Shown here piece after piece: positions 33,150 to 43,048 of a DNA stretch of 64,000 bases. The stretch is from NCBI RefSeq assembly GCF_014236855.1, contig NZ_CP051261.1:3286001-3350000 (forward strand). Direction: 5' to 3'. How positions within the stretch are numbered: the stretch's first letter is position 1; each line of letters starts with the position of its first letter. Position numbers and translations under genes: made by a program. Origin of the DNA: Xanthomonas sp. SI. Lineage in GTDB: Bacteria > Pseudomonadota > Gammaproteobacteria > Xanthomonadales > Xanthomonadaceae. The notes beneath the pieces were generated by a model, which was not told the DNA's origin, made no database searches, and saw nothing but the letters and a program-made list of their open reading frames with translations.

Positions 33150-34245
33150 CGCCACCGCCGGGGATGTGCGGGGCGATGCTGCCGACGTCGCCGCACTGCG
33201 CGCGGTGGCGCAGCGCCTGGTCCATCAGCACCAGCGCCATCATCGCCTCGGCGATCGGGGTGGCGCGGATGCCGACGCAGGGGTCGTGGCGGCCGGTGGT
33301 GATGACGTCCACCGCCTGCCCGTCCACGTCCACCGTGGCGCCGGGCAGGCGCAGGCTGGAAGTAGGCTTGAACGCCAGCGAGGCGACGATCGGCTGGCCG
33401 GTGGCGATGCCGCCGAGCACGCCGCCGGCATGGTTGGACTGAAAGCCGTCCGGCGCGATCAGGTCGCGGTGCTCGGTGCCCTTCTGCGCCACCACGGCGA
33501 AGCCGTCGCCGATCTCCACGCCCTTGACCGCATTGATGCTCATCAGCGCCGCGGCCAGTTCGCCGTCGAGCTTGCCGTAGATCGGCTCGCCCCAGCCCGG
33601 CGGCACGCCGTCGGCGACCACGGTGACCTTGGCGCCAATCGAATCGCCGGACTTGCGCAGCGCGTCCATGTAGCTTTCCAGCTCCGGCACCTGCGCCGCA
33701 TGCGGCCAGAAGAATGCGTTGTCTTCCACCGCGTCCCAGGCGAAGCCCTGCGGCAGGACCGGCCCGAGTTGGGACAGGTAGCCGCGCACGCGCACGCCGT
33801 AGCGCTGCGCCAGCCACTTCTTGGCGATCACGCCGGCGGCCACGCGCATCGTGGTCTCGCGCGCCGAGGAACGGCCGCCGCCGCGCGGATCGCGGATGCC
33901 GTACTTCTGCCAGTAGCTGTAGTCGGCATGGCCCGGACGGAACTGGCGGGCGATGTCGGTGTAGTCCTTGCTGCGCTGGTCGGTGTTGCGGATCAGCAAG
34001 CCGATCGGGGTGCCGGTGGTGCGCCCCTCGTAGACCCCGGACAGGATCTCCACTTCGTCGGCCTCGCGCCGTGCCGAGGTGTGGCGGCTCTTGCCGGTGG
34101 CGCGGCGCTGCAGGTCGTGGGCGAATTCGGTGGCGTCGAGCTCCAGCCCGGGCGGGCAACCGTCGATCACGCAGCCGATCGCCGGCCCGTGCGATTCGCC
34201 GAAGGTGGTGACGGTCAGCAGGGTGCCGAAGCTGTTCGCGCTCAT
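33142..34245 (-). CDS. aroC: Chorismate synthase
   Basis: AroC converts EPSP to chorismate, using reduced FMN, at the end of the shikimate pathway. The 367-residue product shows GESHGPAIG at the N-terminus, the FMN-binding [14 protein letters not shown] and [10 protein letters not shown] blocks, and HDPCVGIRA near the C-terminus. The ATG is 10 bases past the prmB stop and the end overlaps the hydroxyacid dehydrogenase gene. Confidence 0.98.
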   Translation of the reverse strand: MSANSFGTLLTVTTFGESHGPAIGCVIDGCPPGLELDATEFAHDLQRRATGKSRHTSARREADEVEILSGVYEGRTTGTPIGLLIRNTDQRSKDYTDIARQFRPGHADYSYWQKYGIRDPRGGGRSSARETTMRVAAGVIAKKWLAQRYGVRVRGYLSQLGPVLPQGFAWDAVEDNAFFWPHAAQVPELESYMDALRKSGDSIGAKVTVVADGVPPGWGEPIYGKLDGELAAALMSINAVKGVEIGDGFAVVAQKGTEHRDLIAPDGFQSNHAGGVLGGIATGQPIVASLAFKPTSSLRLPGATVDVDGQAVDVITTGRHDPCVGIRATPIAEAMMALVLMDQALRHRAQCGDVGSIAPHIPGGGDG

Positions 34246-34255
34246 GGCCGCCGGC

Positions 34256-35182
34256 TCACCGGCTCGCGGCCAGGTCGGCGATGCGCGCGTGGTGCGCGAC
34301 CAGCTCGCTGGCTTCCACCGCGAAGATGCCCATCTGCCCGACCTTGAACTCGACCCAGGCGAAATCCACTTCCGGCAGCAGCTGCACCAGCGCGCGCTCG
34401 GATTCGCCGACTTCGCAGATCAGCAGGCCGTCCTCGCTGAGGTGCGCCGGCGCGTCGCGCAGGATCTTCAGCGCCAGGTCCAGGCCATCGTCGCCGGCGC
34501 GCAGGCCCAGTTCCGGCTCGTGCGCGTATTCGGGCGGCAGCGCGTCGGTCTCGGCGTGGGTGACGTAGGGCGGATTGGTCACGATCAGCTCGTAGCGGCG
34601 CCCGCCCAGCCCGGCGAACAGGTCCGACTTGACCAGCTCGACGTTGTCGGCCAGCAGCCGCGCCTTGTTCTCCGCGGCCAGGGCCAGCGCGTCGTCGCTG
34701 ATGTCGACCGCGTCCACCTGCCAGTTCGGGTTGTAGTGGCCCATCGCGATGGCGATGCAGCCCGAACCGGTGCACAGGTCCAGCGCGCGGCTGACTTCGC
34801 GCCCGGCCAGCCACGGCTCGAAGCCGGCCTCGATCAGCTCGGCGATCGGCGAGCGCGGCACCAGCGCGCGCGCATCGCTCTTGAAGCTGAGCCCGGCGAA
34901 CCAGGCTTCGCCGGTCAGGTAGGCGGCGGGGATGCGCTCGGCGATACGGCGCTCGAACAGCGCCAGCACCTGCGCCTTTTCCGGCGTGGTGACGCGCGCG
35001 CCGCCATAGGCCGGGCCCAGGTCGTGCGGCAGGTGCAGCGCGTGCAGCACCAGTTGCGTGGCTTCGTCCAGGGCGTTGTCGTAGCTGTGGCCGAAGCTCA
35101 GTTCGGCGGCATTGAAACGGCTGGTGCCGTAGCGGATCAGGTCGATGATCGTGTGGAGTTCGGCGGCCGCGTCGGCAGTCAT
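34256..35182 (-). CDS. prmB: 50S ribosomal protein L3 glutamine methyltransferase
   Basis: PrmB methylates the glutamine of ribosomal protein L3 using S-adenosylmethionine. The 308-residue product has the SAM-binding [14 protein letters not shown], the catalytic NPPY motif ([10 protein letters not shown]) and the C-terminal [11 protein letters not shown] segment. The neighbouring aroC supports PrmB rather than PrmC, because prmB-aroC is a common pair whereas prmC goes with prfA. The ATG at 35180-35182 is used; an upstream open frame lacks family features. It is divergent from the SCO gene. Confidence 0.95.
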   Translation of the reverse strand: MTADAAAELHTIIDLIRYGTSRFNAAELSFGHSYDNALDEATQLVLHALHLPHDLGPAYGGARVTTPEKAQVLALFERRIAERIPAAYLTGEAWFAGLSFKSDARALVPRSPIAELIEAGFEPWLAGREVSRALDLCTGSGCIAIAMGHYNPNWQVDAVDISDDALALAAENKARLLADNVELVKSDLFAGLGGRRYELIVTNPPYVTHAETDALPPEYAHEPELGLRAGDDGLDLALKILRDAPAHLSEDGLLICEVGESERALVQLLPEVDFAWVEFKVGQMGIFAVEASELVAHHARIADLAASR

Positions 35183-35261
35183 GGCAACAGGCAAGGCAAT
35201 TCGGCCCCCGATTATAGGGGCCCGGCCGCTATCATGAGCGTTCGTTGCAAGGGAAATCAGT

Positions 35262-35909
35262 ATGTTCAACCGCAACTTCGGCATCGTCCTGGTGGTCGCC
35301 CTGGCCGCCGGCCTGGGCCTGCTGCTGGCCCAGAAGTACTTCGGCGGCGGCGCTTCGGCGTGGCCCGAGACCCGCAGCGTGCGCCTGTACCCGCAGCCGC
35401 GCGCCCTGCCCGACTTCCACCTGCGCCAATCTGACGGCACGCCGCTGGTGCCCGGCGAGCTGAAAGGCCACTGGACGCTGGTGTTCCTGGGCTTCACCGC
35501 CTGCCCGGACGTGTGCCCGACCACGCTGGCCGACCTGGCCCGCGCGCAGAAGCAGTGGGAATCGATCCCGGACACGCTGCGCCCGCGGGTGCTGTTCGTC
35601 TCGGTCGATCCGGAGCGCGACACCCCGGCGCGGCTGGGCGCCTACGCGCACGGCTTCCACAAGGACACCCTCGCCGCCACCGCCGACGTGCCGGAACTGG
35701 AACGTTTCGCCACCGCGCTGGGCTTCGTGTTCCAGAAGGTGCCCGGCAAGCATTTCCAGGAAAACCCCAACGACTACAGCATGGACCACTCCGCCGCGAT
35801 CGCGGTGCTCGACCCGCAGGGCCGCCAAACCGGGCTGATCCGCCCGCCGTTCGAGCCGGCGGCGATCGCCGCCGACCTGCAGGCGCTGACCAAGGCGACC
35901 GCGCCATGA
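35262..35909 (+). CDS. SCO1/SenC/PrrC-family copper-binding protein
   Basis: SCO proteins deliver copper to, or adjust thiols of, the CuA site of cytochrome c oxidase. The 215-residue product has one N-terminal membrane anchor (about residues 7-24), a periplasmic thioredoxin fold, the CxxxC motif Cys81/Cys85 (CPDVC) and the third copper ligand His176 (YSMDHSA). A clear AAGGGAAA Shine-Dalgarno-like sequence precedes the ATG. The stop overlaps the psd start as ATGA, so the two genes are coupled. Confidence 0.94.
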   Translation: MFNRNFGIVLVVALAAGLGLLLAQKYFGGGASAWPETRSVRLYPQPRALPDFHLRQSDGTPLVPGELKGHWTLVFLGFTACPDVCPTTLADLARAQKQWESIPDTLRPRVLFVSVDPERDTPARLGAYAHGFHKDTLAATADVPELERFATALGFVFQKVPGKHFQENPNDYSMDHSAAIAVLDPQGRQTGLIRPPFEPAAIAADLQALTKATAP

Positions 35910-36754
35910 GCCTGCTGACCACGCTGACCTACGTGCTGCCGCACCGGCTGCTGTCCTCGCTGGCCCGGCGCCTGGCCTACTCGTCGCGGCCGGGGCTGAA
36001 GCAATGGCTGATCGACACCGTGGTGCGCCGCTTCGGGGTGGACCTGGCCGAGGCCGCCGAACCCGATCCGCGCGCCTACCCGACCTTCAATGCCTTCTTC
36101 ACCCGCGCGCTGAAGCCTGGCGCGCGCGTCGCCGATCCGGACCCGCAGGCGCTGCTGATGCCGGCCGACGGCCGCATCAGCCAGCTCGGCCCGATCCAGG
36201 ACGGGCGCATCTTCCAGGCCAAGGGCCAGTCGTTCACCGCTGCCGAGCTGCTCGGCGACGAGGCCGCGGCCGCGCCGTTTGCCAACGGCCTGTACGCCAC
36301 CGTGTACCTGTCGCCGCGCGACTACCACCGTGTGCACATGCCCTGGACCGGCACCCTGCGCGAGACCGTGCACGTGCCGGGACGGCTGTTCAGCGTCGGC
36401 CCGGACGCCGTGCGCAACGTGCCGCGGCTGTTCGCGCGCAACGAGCGTCTGGTCTGCCATTTCGACACCGAGTTCGGGCCGATGGCCTCGGTGATGGTCG
36501 GCGCGCTGCTGGTCAGCGGCGTGGAAACGGTGTGGAGCGGCGTGGAAATCCCACGCTACGGCGACCGTATCACCCGCAAGGATTGGCGTGGCAAGGGCAT
36601 CGTGCTGGAGCGGTTCGCGGAGATGGCCCGCTTCAACTACGGTTCGACCGTGATCGTGCTGTTGCCGCCGGGGGTGGCGCAGTTGGATCCGGCACTGGCG
36701 GCGGAAACCGCGGTCCGGCTCGGGCAGGCGCTCGCCAGGCGGATGCAAAGCTGA
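35906..36754 (+). CDS. psd: Phosphatidylserine decarboxylase proenzyme
   Basis: Psd makes phosphatidylethanolamine from phosphatidylserine at the inner membrane. The 282-residue proenzyme has the self-cleavage motif Gly246-Ser247-Thr248 (NYGSTVIVL), where Ser becomes the pyruvoyl group; the more usual form is LGST. Other family blocks are present ([35 protein letters not shown]). The ATG overlaps the SCO stop (ATGA). About 55 bases past the stop is a degraded copy of the 3' end of this same gene. Confidence 0.97.
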   Translation: MSLLTTLTYVLPHRLLSSLARRLAYSSRPGLKQWLIDTVVRRFGVDLAEAAEPDPRAYPTFNAFFTRALKPGARVADPDPQALLMPADGRISQLGPIQDGRIFQAKGQSFTAAELLGDEAAAAPFANGLYATVYLSPRDYHRVHMPWTGTLRETVHVPGRLFSVGPDAVRNVPRLFARNERLVCHFDTEFGPMASVMVGALLVSGVETVWSGVEIPRYGDRITRKDWRGKGIVLERFAEMARFNYGSTVIVLLPPGVAQLDPALAAETAVRLGQALARRMQS

Positions 36755-36808
36755 CGCACGGCGGCGCGACGCACGCAGGGGCGCCGTCCTTGTCCTGCGG
36801 CGCGGCAC

Positions 36809-36907
36809 GATTTCAATTACGGCTGCACCGTGATCGTGCTGCCGCGGACAACCATGGCGACGCTCGATCTGGCGCTGGCAGCGGAAGCGCCGGTCCGACT
36901 CAGTTAA
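36809..36907 (+). pseudogene. Degraded partial duplicate of the psd 3' end
   Basis: Read in frame, this 33-codon stretch gives DFNYGCTVIVLP ... LDLALAAEAPVRLS and a stop, matching psd residues about 242-275 ([13 protein letters not shown] ... [13 protein letters not shown]) with many DNA identities. The catalytic Ser of the GST motif is Cys here. There is no start codon or upstream homology. It is a relic of a tandem partial duplication. Confidence 0.8.
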
Positions 36908-36994
36908 ACGCTCGGCACACAGGGCGCTTCCTCCATCGTCGCGCGGGTATTGGGGCGGTAACAGCGCGCCCGGCGGCCTTGCATTCCCGGTGCT

Positions 36995-37258
36995 GCCGTA
37001 CCCTCACCCCAACCCCTCTCCCGACGGGAGAGGGACATCATGGCTCCGCTTCTGATGTGCGCGCGGCTGGACCATCACCACGCGTTGCATGCGCGCACGC
37101 TCCTTCTCCCCTCGGGAGGTGGCGCGCAGCGCCGGATGAGGGTGCGTCCGCCAGCAGTGCTTGCGTTCTAACCCTGCTATCGGAAGCGTCGCCCGCCTGG
37201 CTGCTGCGCCGTACCCTCATCCGCCCTTCGGGCACCTTCTCCCGATGGGAGAAGGGAA
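36995..37258. repeat. Palindromic intergenic repeats (CTCTCCCGA/CTTCTCCC type)
   Basis: Two palindromic units: CCTCTCCCGACGGGAGAGG at 37013-37033 and, at the other end, CCTTCTCCCGATGGGAGAAGG ending next to the lytic transglycosylase stop. A broken CTTCTCCCCTCGGGAGG unit lies between them. They belong to the same family as 30477-30978. The last palindrome may double as the terminator of psd and of the convergent transglycosylase gene. Confidence 0.8.
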
Positions 37259-37261
37259 GCG

Positions 37262-38860
37262 CTACTTGTCGCAGCCGGTCATCTTCAGCGACTGCCCCGG
37301 CTTCAACGCATAGCCCGGCGCGCGCAGGCCGTTGGCCTTGGCCAACTGCTTGATGTCGCAGCTGTAGCGGTCGGCGATGCGGCCCAGCGTGTCGCCCTTG
37401 GCCACGCGGTAGCTGCGCACCTGCTTGGGCTTGGGCTTGACCGGCGCCGGGCGTCCGGTGGCGATGGTGGTCGGCACGCCGGCCACCGGGGTCACGTCGC
37501 CCACCGCCACGTTGCCGGTGGGATCGGCGACCACGGGCGTGTTACTGCGGATCGCGGCGTTGACGTCGGCGGTGATCAGCGCGCGCGCCAGGTCGGCACG
37601 CGGGCCGCTGACGCAATAGCGGTTGTACAGGCCGACGATCTTGGTGGTGGCGTTGATGGTGACCCCGGCCGGGATCCAGCCATCGGGTTCATAGCGCGGG
37701 TTGAGGTTGCGCAGCGCGCGCATGTAGCCGTCGCGGGTGCCGTCGCTGCCCAGGCAGATGGTCAGCTCGTAGATCGTGGTGGACTTGGCCAGGCGCAGCG
37801 TCGCCGGCTGCGCGTTGATCTTCGGGAACGCCACCCCGTACTGCTGCGGGTGCAGGAAGATCCACGCCGCGGCGATCACCATCGGCACGTAGTCCTTGGT
37901 CTCGGCCGGGAACTGGTTGTACACCTGGGCATCCCAGAAGCTGCGCCCCTGCATCTGGTTGTACACGCGCGCGGCACGGCCCTCGCCGCCGTTGTAGCCG
38001 GCCAGCGACAATTCGATGCTGCGGTTGAGCTCGGCCATGCGCTCGTTGATGTACACCGCGCTGGCCTCGGCGGCGCTGCGCGCGTCGTAGCGGGTATCGA
38101 AGCCGGTGCCGTCCGGGCCCAGCCCGAAGCGGCGCCCGGTGGCCGGCATGAACTGCATCAGCCCGGCGGCGCCGACCCGCGAATTGGCGTGCACGCGACC
38201 ATTGGATTCCTTGGCGATGATGCCGAACAGCAGCGCCTCCGGCAGCCCGCGCTTTTCCCATTCCGGCCACATGATCGCGCGCAGGTTCTGGTAGTTCTCG
38301 TAGCTGTTCATCAGCGACGGGCGCATGTCGGTGAGCCAGCGGCGGATGCCGGCCTGCACCGCCGGGTTGTATTCGACCATCGCGTCGAAGGCATGGCGCT
38401 GGTCGTTGAGCAGGCTCGCCGCGCGCGCCGCTTCCGGCACATTGGCGGCCAGCGGACTGATGTGGTCAGGATCGGCCTGCAGCGGCATGGCGTCATCGTC
38501 GCTCGCATCGGCATCGGTCGCCGCGCCCTGCGCGTCGGCCTTGGCCTTGAGCAGGCGCTTGTACGCGCTCAGGTAGGTGCCGACCTGGCAGCCGCGCTGC
38601 TTGATGCAGGCATCGACCACGTCCTCGATGTCCTCCAGCGCCGCGTCGCTTTCCTGAGTGCCCTTGGGGTCGCTGTTGCCGACCAGCACCATCGCGTCGT
38701 TGTAGCGTTTCTCGGCCGCCGCCAGGCGCTGGTCGAGGACGGCGATGGCGGCCTTGTCGCGTGTGGAGACGCGTTCGGCGTGGGCAGAAGGCGCGGCGCA
38801 AGCCAGCGCCAAGGCAGCCACGGCGGGCCATCCATGGGTGATACGGAACGAAAGGGGCAT
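37262..38860 (-). CDS. Lytic murein transglycosylase with C-terminal LysM domain (MltD-like)
   Basis: A 532-residue exported peptidoglycan lyase. It has a signal peptide (residues 1-28, ending AHA) and an unusual helical region with a Cys pair (CIKQRGC). The SLT domain carries catalytic Glu in IIAKESNGRVHANSRVGAAGLMQFM and the following GYNGG motif. One LysM domain lies at about residues 482-528. It cleaves the glycan between MurNAc and GlcNAc. MltD of E. coli is lipidated and has two LysM domains, so this is a relative rather than a clear orthologue. The ATG at 38858-38860 is chosen for the signal peptide. It is divergent from the HerA-like gene. Confidence 0.9.
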   Translation of the reverse strand: MPLSFRITHGWPAVAALALACAAPSAHAERVSTRDKAAIAVLDQRLAAAEKRYNDAMVLVGNSDPKGTQESDAALEDIEDVVDACIKQRGCQVGTYLSAYKRLLKAKADAQGAATDADASDDDAMPLQADPDHISPLAANVPEAARAASLLNDQRHAFDAMVEYNPAVQAGIRRWLTDMRPSLMNSYENYQNLRAIMWPEWEKRGLPEALLFGIIAKESNGRVHANSRVGAAGLMQFMPATGRRFGLGPDGTGFDTRYDARSAAEASAVYINERMAELNRSIELSLAGYNGGEGRAARVYNQMQGRSFWDAQVYNQFPAETKDYVPMVIAAAWIFLHPQQYGVAFPKINAQPATLRLAKSTTIYELTICLGSDGTRDGYMRALRNLNPRYEPDGWIPAGVTINATTKIVGLYNRYCVSGPRADLARALITADVNAAIRSNTPVVADPTGNVAVGDVTPVAGVPTTIATGRPAPVKPKPKQVRSYRVAKGDTLGRIADRYSCDIKQLAKANGLRAPGYALKPGQSLKMTGCDK

Positions 38861-39057
38861 GATGGGACGCGGCGACGGAAAGGCCGCAGGGTAGCCGCCG
38901 CTGTCACATCGCGGCAAGGTCGGGCACGCGCCGGTACCGCGCCGGCGGGGCATCCGTTCATCGCTCAGGCCAGGCAAACCGCGGCCCTGACGCCCTCGCC
39001 GCGAGCGGGCGCCGGCGCGAACGCCTAGAATCCGCCCACCTCACCGCGGAGCTGTTC

Positions 39058-40563
39058 ATGGACCCGATCCTGCTGGGCAAAGGCCTGACCGACGACATCG
39101 CAGTGCTGCTGCAGCCGCGCCTGGGCAATCGCCACGGTCTGGTCGCCGGGGCCACCGGCACCGGCAAGACCGTGACCCTGATGACCCTGGCCGAGGGCTT
39201 CTCGCGGATCGGCGTGCCGGTGTTCATGGCCGACGTGAAGGGCGACGTGGCCGGGCTGGCGGTGGCCGGCGACGGCAGCGAGAAGGTGCTGCAGCGCGCC
39301 AGGGACATCGGCGTGGCCGACTACGCCCCTGCCGCCAACCCGGTGGTGTTCTGGGACCTGTACGGCCAGCTCGGGCACCCAGTGCGCACCACCGTCAGCG
39401 AGATGGGGCCGACCCTGCTGGCGCGGATCCTGGAACTCAACGACACCCAGGCCGGGGTGCTCGACATCGTGTTCAAGCTGGCCGATGACCGCGGCCTGCT
39501 GCTGCTCGACCTGGACGACCTGCGCGCCTTGCTGGCGCTGGTGGTCGAGCAGCGCAAGGACGTCTCCACCGAATACGGCCTGGTCAGCGCACCGTCGGTG
39601 GCGGCGATCCAGCGCGCGCTGCTGCGCCTGGCGCAGGACGGCGGCGAAGGCTTCTTCGGCGAACCGGCGCTGGACCTGGCCGAACTGATGCGGGTCGGCA
39701 GCGACGGCCGCGGCGTGATCGGCATCCTCGCCGCCGCGCAGTTGGTGCTCAAGCCGCGCCTGTACTCCACCTTCCTGCTGTGGCTGCTGTCGGAGCTGTT
39801 CGAAAAATTGCCGGAAGTGGGCGACCTGGACAAGCCCAAGCTGGTGTTCGTGTTCGACGAGGCGCACCTGCTGTTCGACGACGCGCCGCCGGCGCTGGTG
39901 CAGCGCATCGAGCAGGTGGTGCGGCTGATCCGCTCCAAGGGCGTGGGCGTGTACTTCTGTTCGCAGTTCCCCGACGACGTGCCGGACAACATCCTCGGCC
40001 AACTCGGCAACCGCGTGCAGCACGCGCTGCGCGCCTACACCCCGCGCGACCAGAAAGCGGTGCGCACCGCCGCCGAGACCTTCGTCGCCAATCCCAAGCT
40101 GGACGTGGCCAAGGCCATTTCCCAGCTCGGCACCGGCGAGGCCCTGGTCTCGACGCTGCAGGACAAGGGCGTGCCGATGCCGGTGCAGCAGACCCTGATC
40201 GCGCCGCCGCGCTGCCGGATGGGCGCGATCTCCGACGCCGAGCGTGCGCAGGTCCGCGCCGCCAGCGTGGTCGGCAACCGCTACGACACCGCGGTCAACC
40301 GCGATTCGGCGGCGGAAATGCTGGCGCGCCGGGTCGAGCAGGTGGCCGAAAAGACTGCGGCACCGGCGGCGCGCACCCGCGAGCAGGACGACGCGCAGGA
40401 CAGCGGCTTCGGCCAGGCGGTCAAGGACGCGGTGTTCGGCACCAAGCGCCGCCAGGGCATGCTGGAGACGATGGCCAAGCAGACCTCGCGCACTGTCGGC
40501 AACCGCATCGGCCAGCAGATCGTGCGCGGCATCTTCGGCAGCATCTTCGGCGGCAAGCGCTGA
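39058..40563 (+). CDS. yjgR: HerA-like ATPase of the DUF853 (YjgR) family
   Basis: A 501-residue cytoplasmic P-loop ATPase related to HerA/FtsK translocases. Walker A GATGTGKT is at residues 31-38 and Walker B VFVFDEAHLLF is near residue 264, with the family block FCSQFPDDVPDNILGQLGNRVQHALRAYTP. The C-terminal 60 residues are basic and end in a Gly-rich stretch (GIFGSIFGGKR). No substrate is established for the family. A GGAG Shine-Dalgarno-like sequence precedes the ATG. It stands alone, divergent from the lytic transglycosylase gene. Confidence 0.92.
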   Translation: MDPILLGKGLTDDIAVLLQPRLGNRHGLVAGATGTGKTVTLMTLAEGFSRIGVPVFMADVKGDVAGLAVAGDGSEKVLQRARDIGVADYAPAANPVVFWDLYGQLGHPVRTTVSEMGPTLLARILELNDTQAGVLDIVFKLADDRGLLLLDLDDLRALLALVVEQRKDVSTEYGLVSAPSVAAIQRALLRLAQDGGEGFFGEPALDLAELMRVGSDGRGVIGILAAAQLVLKPRLYSTFLLWLLSELFEKLPEVGDLDKPKLVFVFDEAHLLFDDAPPALVQRIEQVVRLIRSKGVGVYFCSQFPDDVPDNILGQLGNRVQHALRAYTPRDQKAVRTAAETFVANPKLDVAKAISQLGTGEALVSTLQDKGVPMPVQQTLIAPPRCRMGAISDAERAQVRAASVVGNRYDTAVNRDSAAEMLARRVEQVAEKTAAPAARTREQDDAQDSGFGQAVKDAVFGTKRRQGMLETMAKQTSRTVGNRIGQQIVRGIFGSIFGGKR

Positions 40564-40648
40564 GTGCGGGCGGATGGCAAGGCCGGTGGCGCGACGATGC
40601 GCGCGCCTTGCGGACACGGCCAATACATTTCAGATCCCGACACCCCAC

Positions 40649-40673
40649 CTGTAGGAGCGGCTTCAGCCGCGAC
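40649..40673 (+). repeat. REP-like palindromic repeat
   Basis: A 25-base unit with the core CGGCTTCAGCCG, exact inverse copy of 16244-16268. It lies between the convergent HerA-like ATPase and Nudix genes and may act as a transcription end signal. Confidence 0.8.
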
Positions 40674-40761
40674 AGGATTCCCCGAGGAAACCGGCGCGGC
40701 CGATAGCCCGAGGCTGTCCGCAGCCAATCCCAAACACATACAGAACCACTAAAAAAACGCC

Positions 40762-41373
40762 CTACCCCAGCACCCCATGCAGCTTGGCGTACTGCAACAA
40801 CATGATGGTCTTGCCATCGGCAATCTCGCCGGATTCGATCATCGCCAGCGCCACGTCGAGCGCCAGTTCCAGCACCTCGATCTCCTCGCCCTCGGCGGCA
40901 ACGCCGCCGCCCGTGCCGACCTTGTCGCGATCGAAATACTCGCCCACGAAGAAATACAGCTTTTCGGTGACCGAGCCCGGACTCATGAACGCCTCGAACA
41001 CCTTGCGCACGTTCTCGATCCGGTAGCCGGTTTCCTCTTCGGTCTCCTTGCGGATGCAGGTCTGCGCATCGTGCTGGTCGAGCAGCCCGGCGCAGGCTTC
41101 GATCAGCATGCCGTCGGGATTGCCGTTGAGCAGCGTCGGCAACCGGAACTGGCGGGTCAGCATCACCGTCTGCTTGGCGCGGCTGTAGAGCAGGATGGTG
41201 GAGCCGTTGCCGCGGTCGTAAGCCTCGCGCGACAGCGTCTGCCAGCTGCCGTCGCTGCGCTGGAAATCGAAGGTGACCTTGCGCAGCACGTACCAGTTGT
41301 CGGACAGCACCTCGACCTTTTCGATACGCACACGCGGATTGCCTGTGGCGGATGGGTTCAAGCGACACTCCAT
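40762..41373 (-). CDS. Nudix hydrolase (NudK / GDP-mannose pyrophosphatase-like)
   Basis: A 203-residue Nudix hydrolase. The Nudix box is GLLDQHDAQTCIRKETEEETGY; compared with the consensus, the first Glu is Asp and the Arg of 'REuxEE' is Lys. Lys also occurs in NudK, as I recall it. The N-terminal RIEKVEVLSDNWYVLRKVTF block is also NudK/ADP-ribose-pyrophosphatase-like. The likely role is cleavage of nucleoside diphosphate sugars; exact substrate uncertain. The ATG at 41371-41373 is used because the frame further upstream is low-complexity. Confidence 0.88.
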   Translation of the reverse strand: MECRLNPSATGNPRVRIEKVEVLSDNWYVLRKVTFDFQRSDGSWQTLSREAYDRGNGSTILLYSRAKQTVMLTRQFRLPTLLNGNPDGMLIEACAGLLDQHDAQTCIRKETEEETGYRIENVRKVFEAFMSPGSVTEKLYFFVGEYFDRDKVGTGGGVAAEGEEIEVLELALDVALAMIESGEIADGKTIMLLQYAKLHGVLG

Positions 41374-41726
41374 GCGTTGAGCTGGCGTCGGTGCCGGCGC
41401 CCGCAGCGGATTGCCGTCTGGGAATGCCGGCAGTCGCCGTGGAGCGCCCATTCTAGCCACAGCAGCGAGTCCACCCAGGACACGCCGTGTCCGCCGCAGC
41501 GCCCAGCCCAGTGCAACAGTGCACGCCGCGAACTGATCTTGCCCGGCTTGCGCTGCGCACCTGTGCCACATCGCGACCACGCATTGGCGCCGCGAGCGCG
41601 ATGCATGAAGGACTTAAAGGCACCTTGCTCGGCACGACCTCGCCCGGACCAACGCGCCAGCGCGCCCCGATTGCACGCCCGCCTGGCGCGTCGCACAATC
41701 GGCGCACATTGAACGCAGGGGGCGTC
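41374..41726. other. Intergenic stretch without recognisable content
   Basis: This 353-base region separates the divergent Nudix gene and the 426-residue membrane-protein gene. Frames through it are Arg/Ala/Pro-rich and unsupported. No repeats, hairpins or clear promoters were found except the GGGGG Shine-Dalgarno-like sequence at its end. Confidence 0.5.
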
Positions 41727-43007
41727 ATGGAAGACCGTCATCGCGCCGGCGCAAGCCGCGCGCGCCAAAGCACACCCGAACCTTTCTGGGCGCGCACCCG
41801 CGCCATCGCGCTGTATCCGCTGCACGGCGGCGCGCTGTTCGCACTGATCGCGCTGACCCTGTGCCGCCTGCTGGGAATGCTGCCGGGCATCGGCTGGATC
41901 ATCGGCATCGTCACCACGCTGGCGATCTACAAATACGCCTTCGAGATCCTGCGGCATACCGCCGACGGATACATGGATGCGCCCGAGCGCGGCTTCGACA
42001 TCGGCGACGGGGTGGTGCTGCGGCTGCTGGCGCTGATGATCGTGCTCGGCGCGGTGGTCGCCGCCGCGGCGCTGCTCGCCGGCCCGGCCGTCGGCCTGCT
42101 GACCTTGCTGGCGGTGGTGCTGCTGCAGCCCGGCTTCCTGATCTCGCTGGCCATCGACGGCAGCCTGCGCCGCGCGCTCAATCCGGCCGTGTCGATCGGC
42201 CTGGCGCTGCGCATCGGCTGGCCGTACCTGGCCGCGTTCGGCCTGCTGTTCGTGATCCAGGCCAGCGCGCTGACCGCGGCCCGATGGCTGCAGCACTACC
42301 TGCCGCCGTTGGTCAGCGACCTGGCGGTCGGGGTGGTGACGATCTGGGGCCTGTTCGCCGCCTTCCATCTGATGGGCTATCTGGTCTACCAGTACCACGA
42401 GGTGCTGGGCTACGAACCGGCCGCCGGCGACGACGCCACGCATGGCCGCCACGATCCGGACCAGCGCGTGCTCGACGAAGCCGAACAGTTCGTGCGCGAC
42501 GGCCACGCGCCCGAGGCGCTGCAGCTGCTGCGCGGCGAAGTGCGCTCGCGCGCGGTCAGCCTGGCGGTGCACGAGCTGTACCAGCGCCTGCTGCGCAACG
42601 GCGGACGCGCCGACGACCGCCGCGACCACACCCGCCAGTACATCAATCGCCTGCTGCAGGAAAAGCAGGAGCGGCGCGCACTGGCGCTGCTGCGCGAGGC
42701 CCTCGACACCGATCCCGACTTCGCCCCGCTGCTGCCGGAACAGGCCTCGCTGCTGGCCGAGCGCGCGCAGCTCGCCGGGCAGTTCAAGCTCTCGCTCGAC
42801 GGCCTGCTCGCCGCCCTGCGCGCCTGGCCCAAGGCGGCGGAATTCGGCGCCTGGTCGCTGAGCGCGGCGCTGTTGCTGGCCGAGCGCTTCGGCGACGACG
42901 CACAGGCGCGCGCGCTGCTGCAGGACGCGCTCGCGCGCTGCGAGGACGAGGCGCAACGCGGCAAGTTGCAGGCGGCGCTGAAGGCGCTGACCATCGCGCC
43001 GGCCTAG
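41727..43007 (+). CDS. Membrane protein with C-terminal helical-repeat domain
   Basis: A 426-residue protein of unrecognised family. The first half has about five hydrophobic segments (roughly residues 28-47, 50-66, 95-140 as two helices, 160-180, 195-215) with a DUF4013-like look. The second half is soluble and helical with TPR-like repeats ([40 protein letters not shown]). It is probably an inner-membrane protein with a cytoplasmic interaction domain. A strong GCAGGGGG Shine-Dalgarno-like sequence precedes the ATG. The gene is convergent with a rhomboid gene whose product also has a helical tail. Confidence 0.8.
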   Translation: MEDRHRAGASRARQSTPEPFWARTRAIALYPLHGGALFALIALTLCRLLGMLPGIGWIIGIVTTLAIYKYAFEILRHTADGYMDAPERGFDIGDGVVLRLLALMIVLGAVVAAAALLAGPAVGLLTLLAVVLLQPGFLISLAIDGSLRRALNPAVSIGLALRIGWPYLAAFGLLFVIQASALTAARWLQHYLPPLVSDLAVGVVTIWGLFAAFHLMGYLVYQYHEVLGYEPAAGDDATHGRHDPDQRVLDEAEQFVRDGHAPEALQLLRGEVRSRAVSLAVHELYQRLLRNGGRADDRRDHTRQYINRLLQEKQERRALALLREALDTDPDFAPLLPEQASLLAERAQLAGQFKLSLDGLLAALRAWPKAAEFGAWSLSAALLLAERFGDDAQARALLQDALARCEDEAQRGKLQAALKALTIAPA

Positions 43008-43048
43008 CACCGGCGCGCGACCGGGCGCCATGCCGTCGCCAACGGCAC

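Noticed and set aside
37013..37258. Small genes in the psd-transglycosylase gap
   Set aside because: Frames here run through palindromic repeats and a psd relic and are compositionally random.
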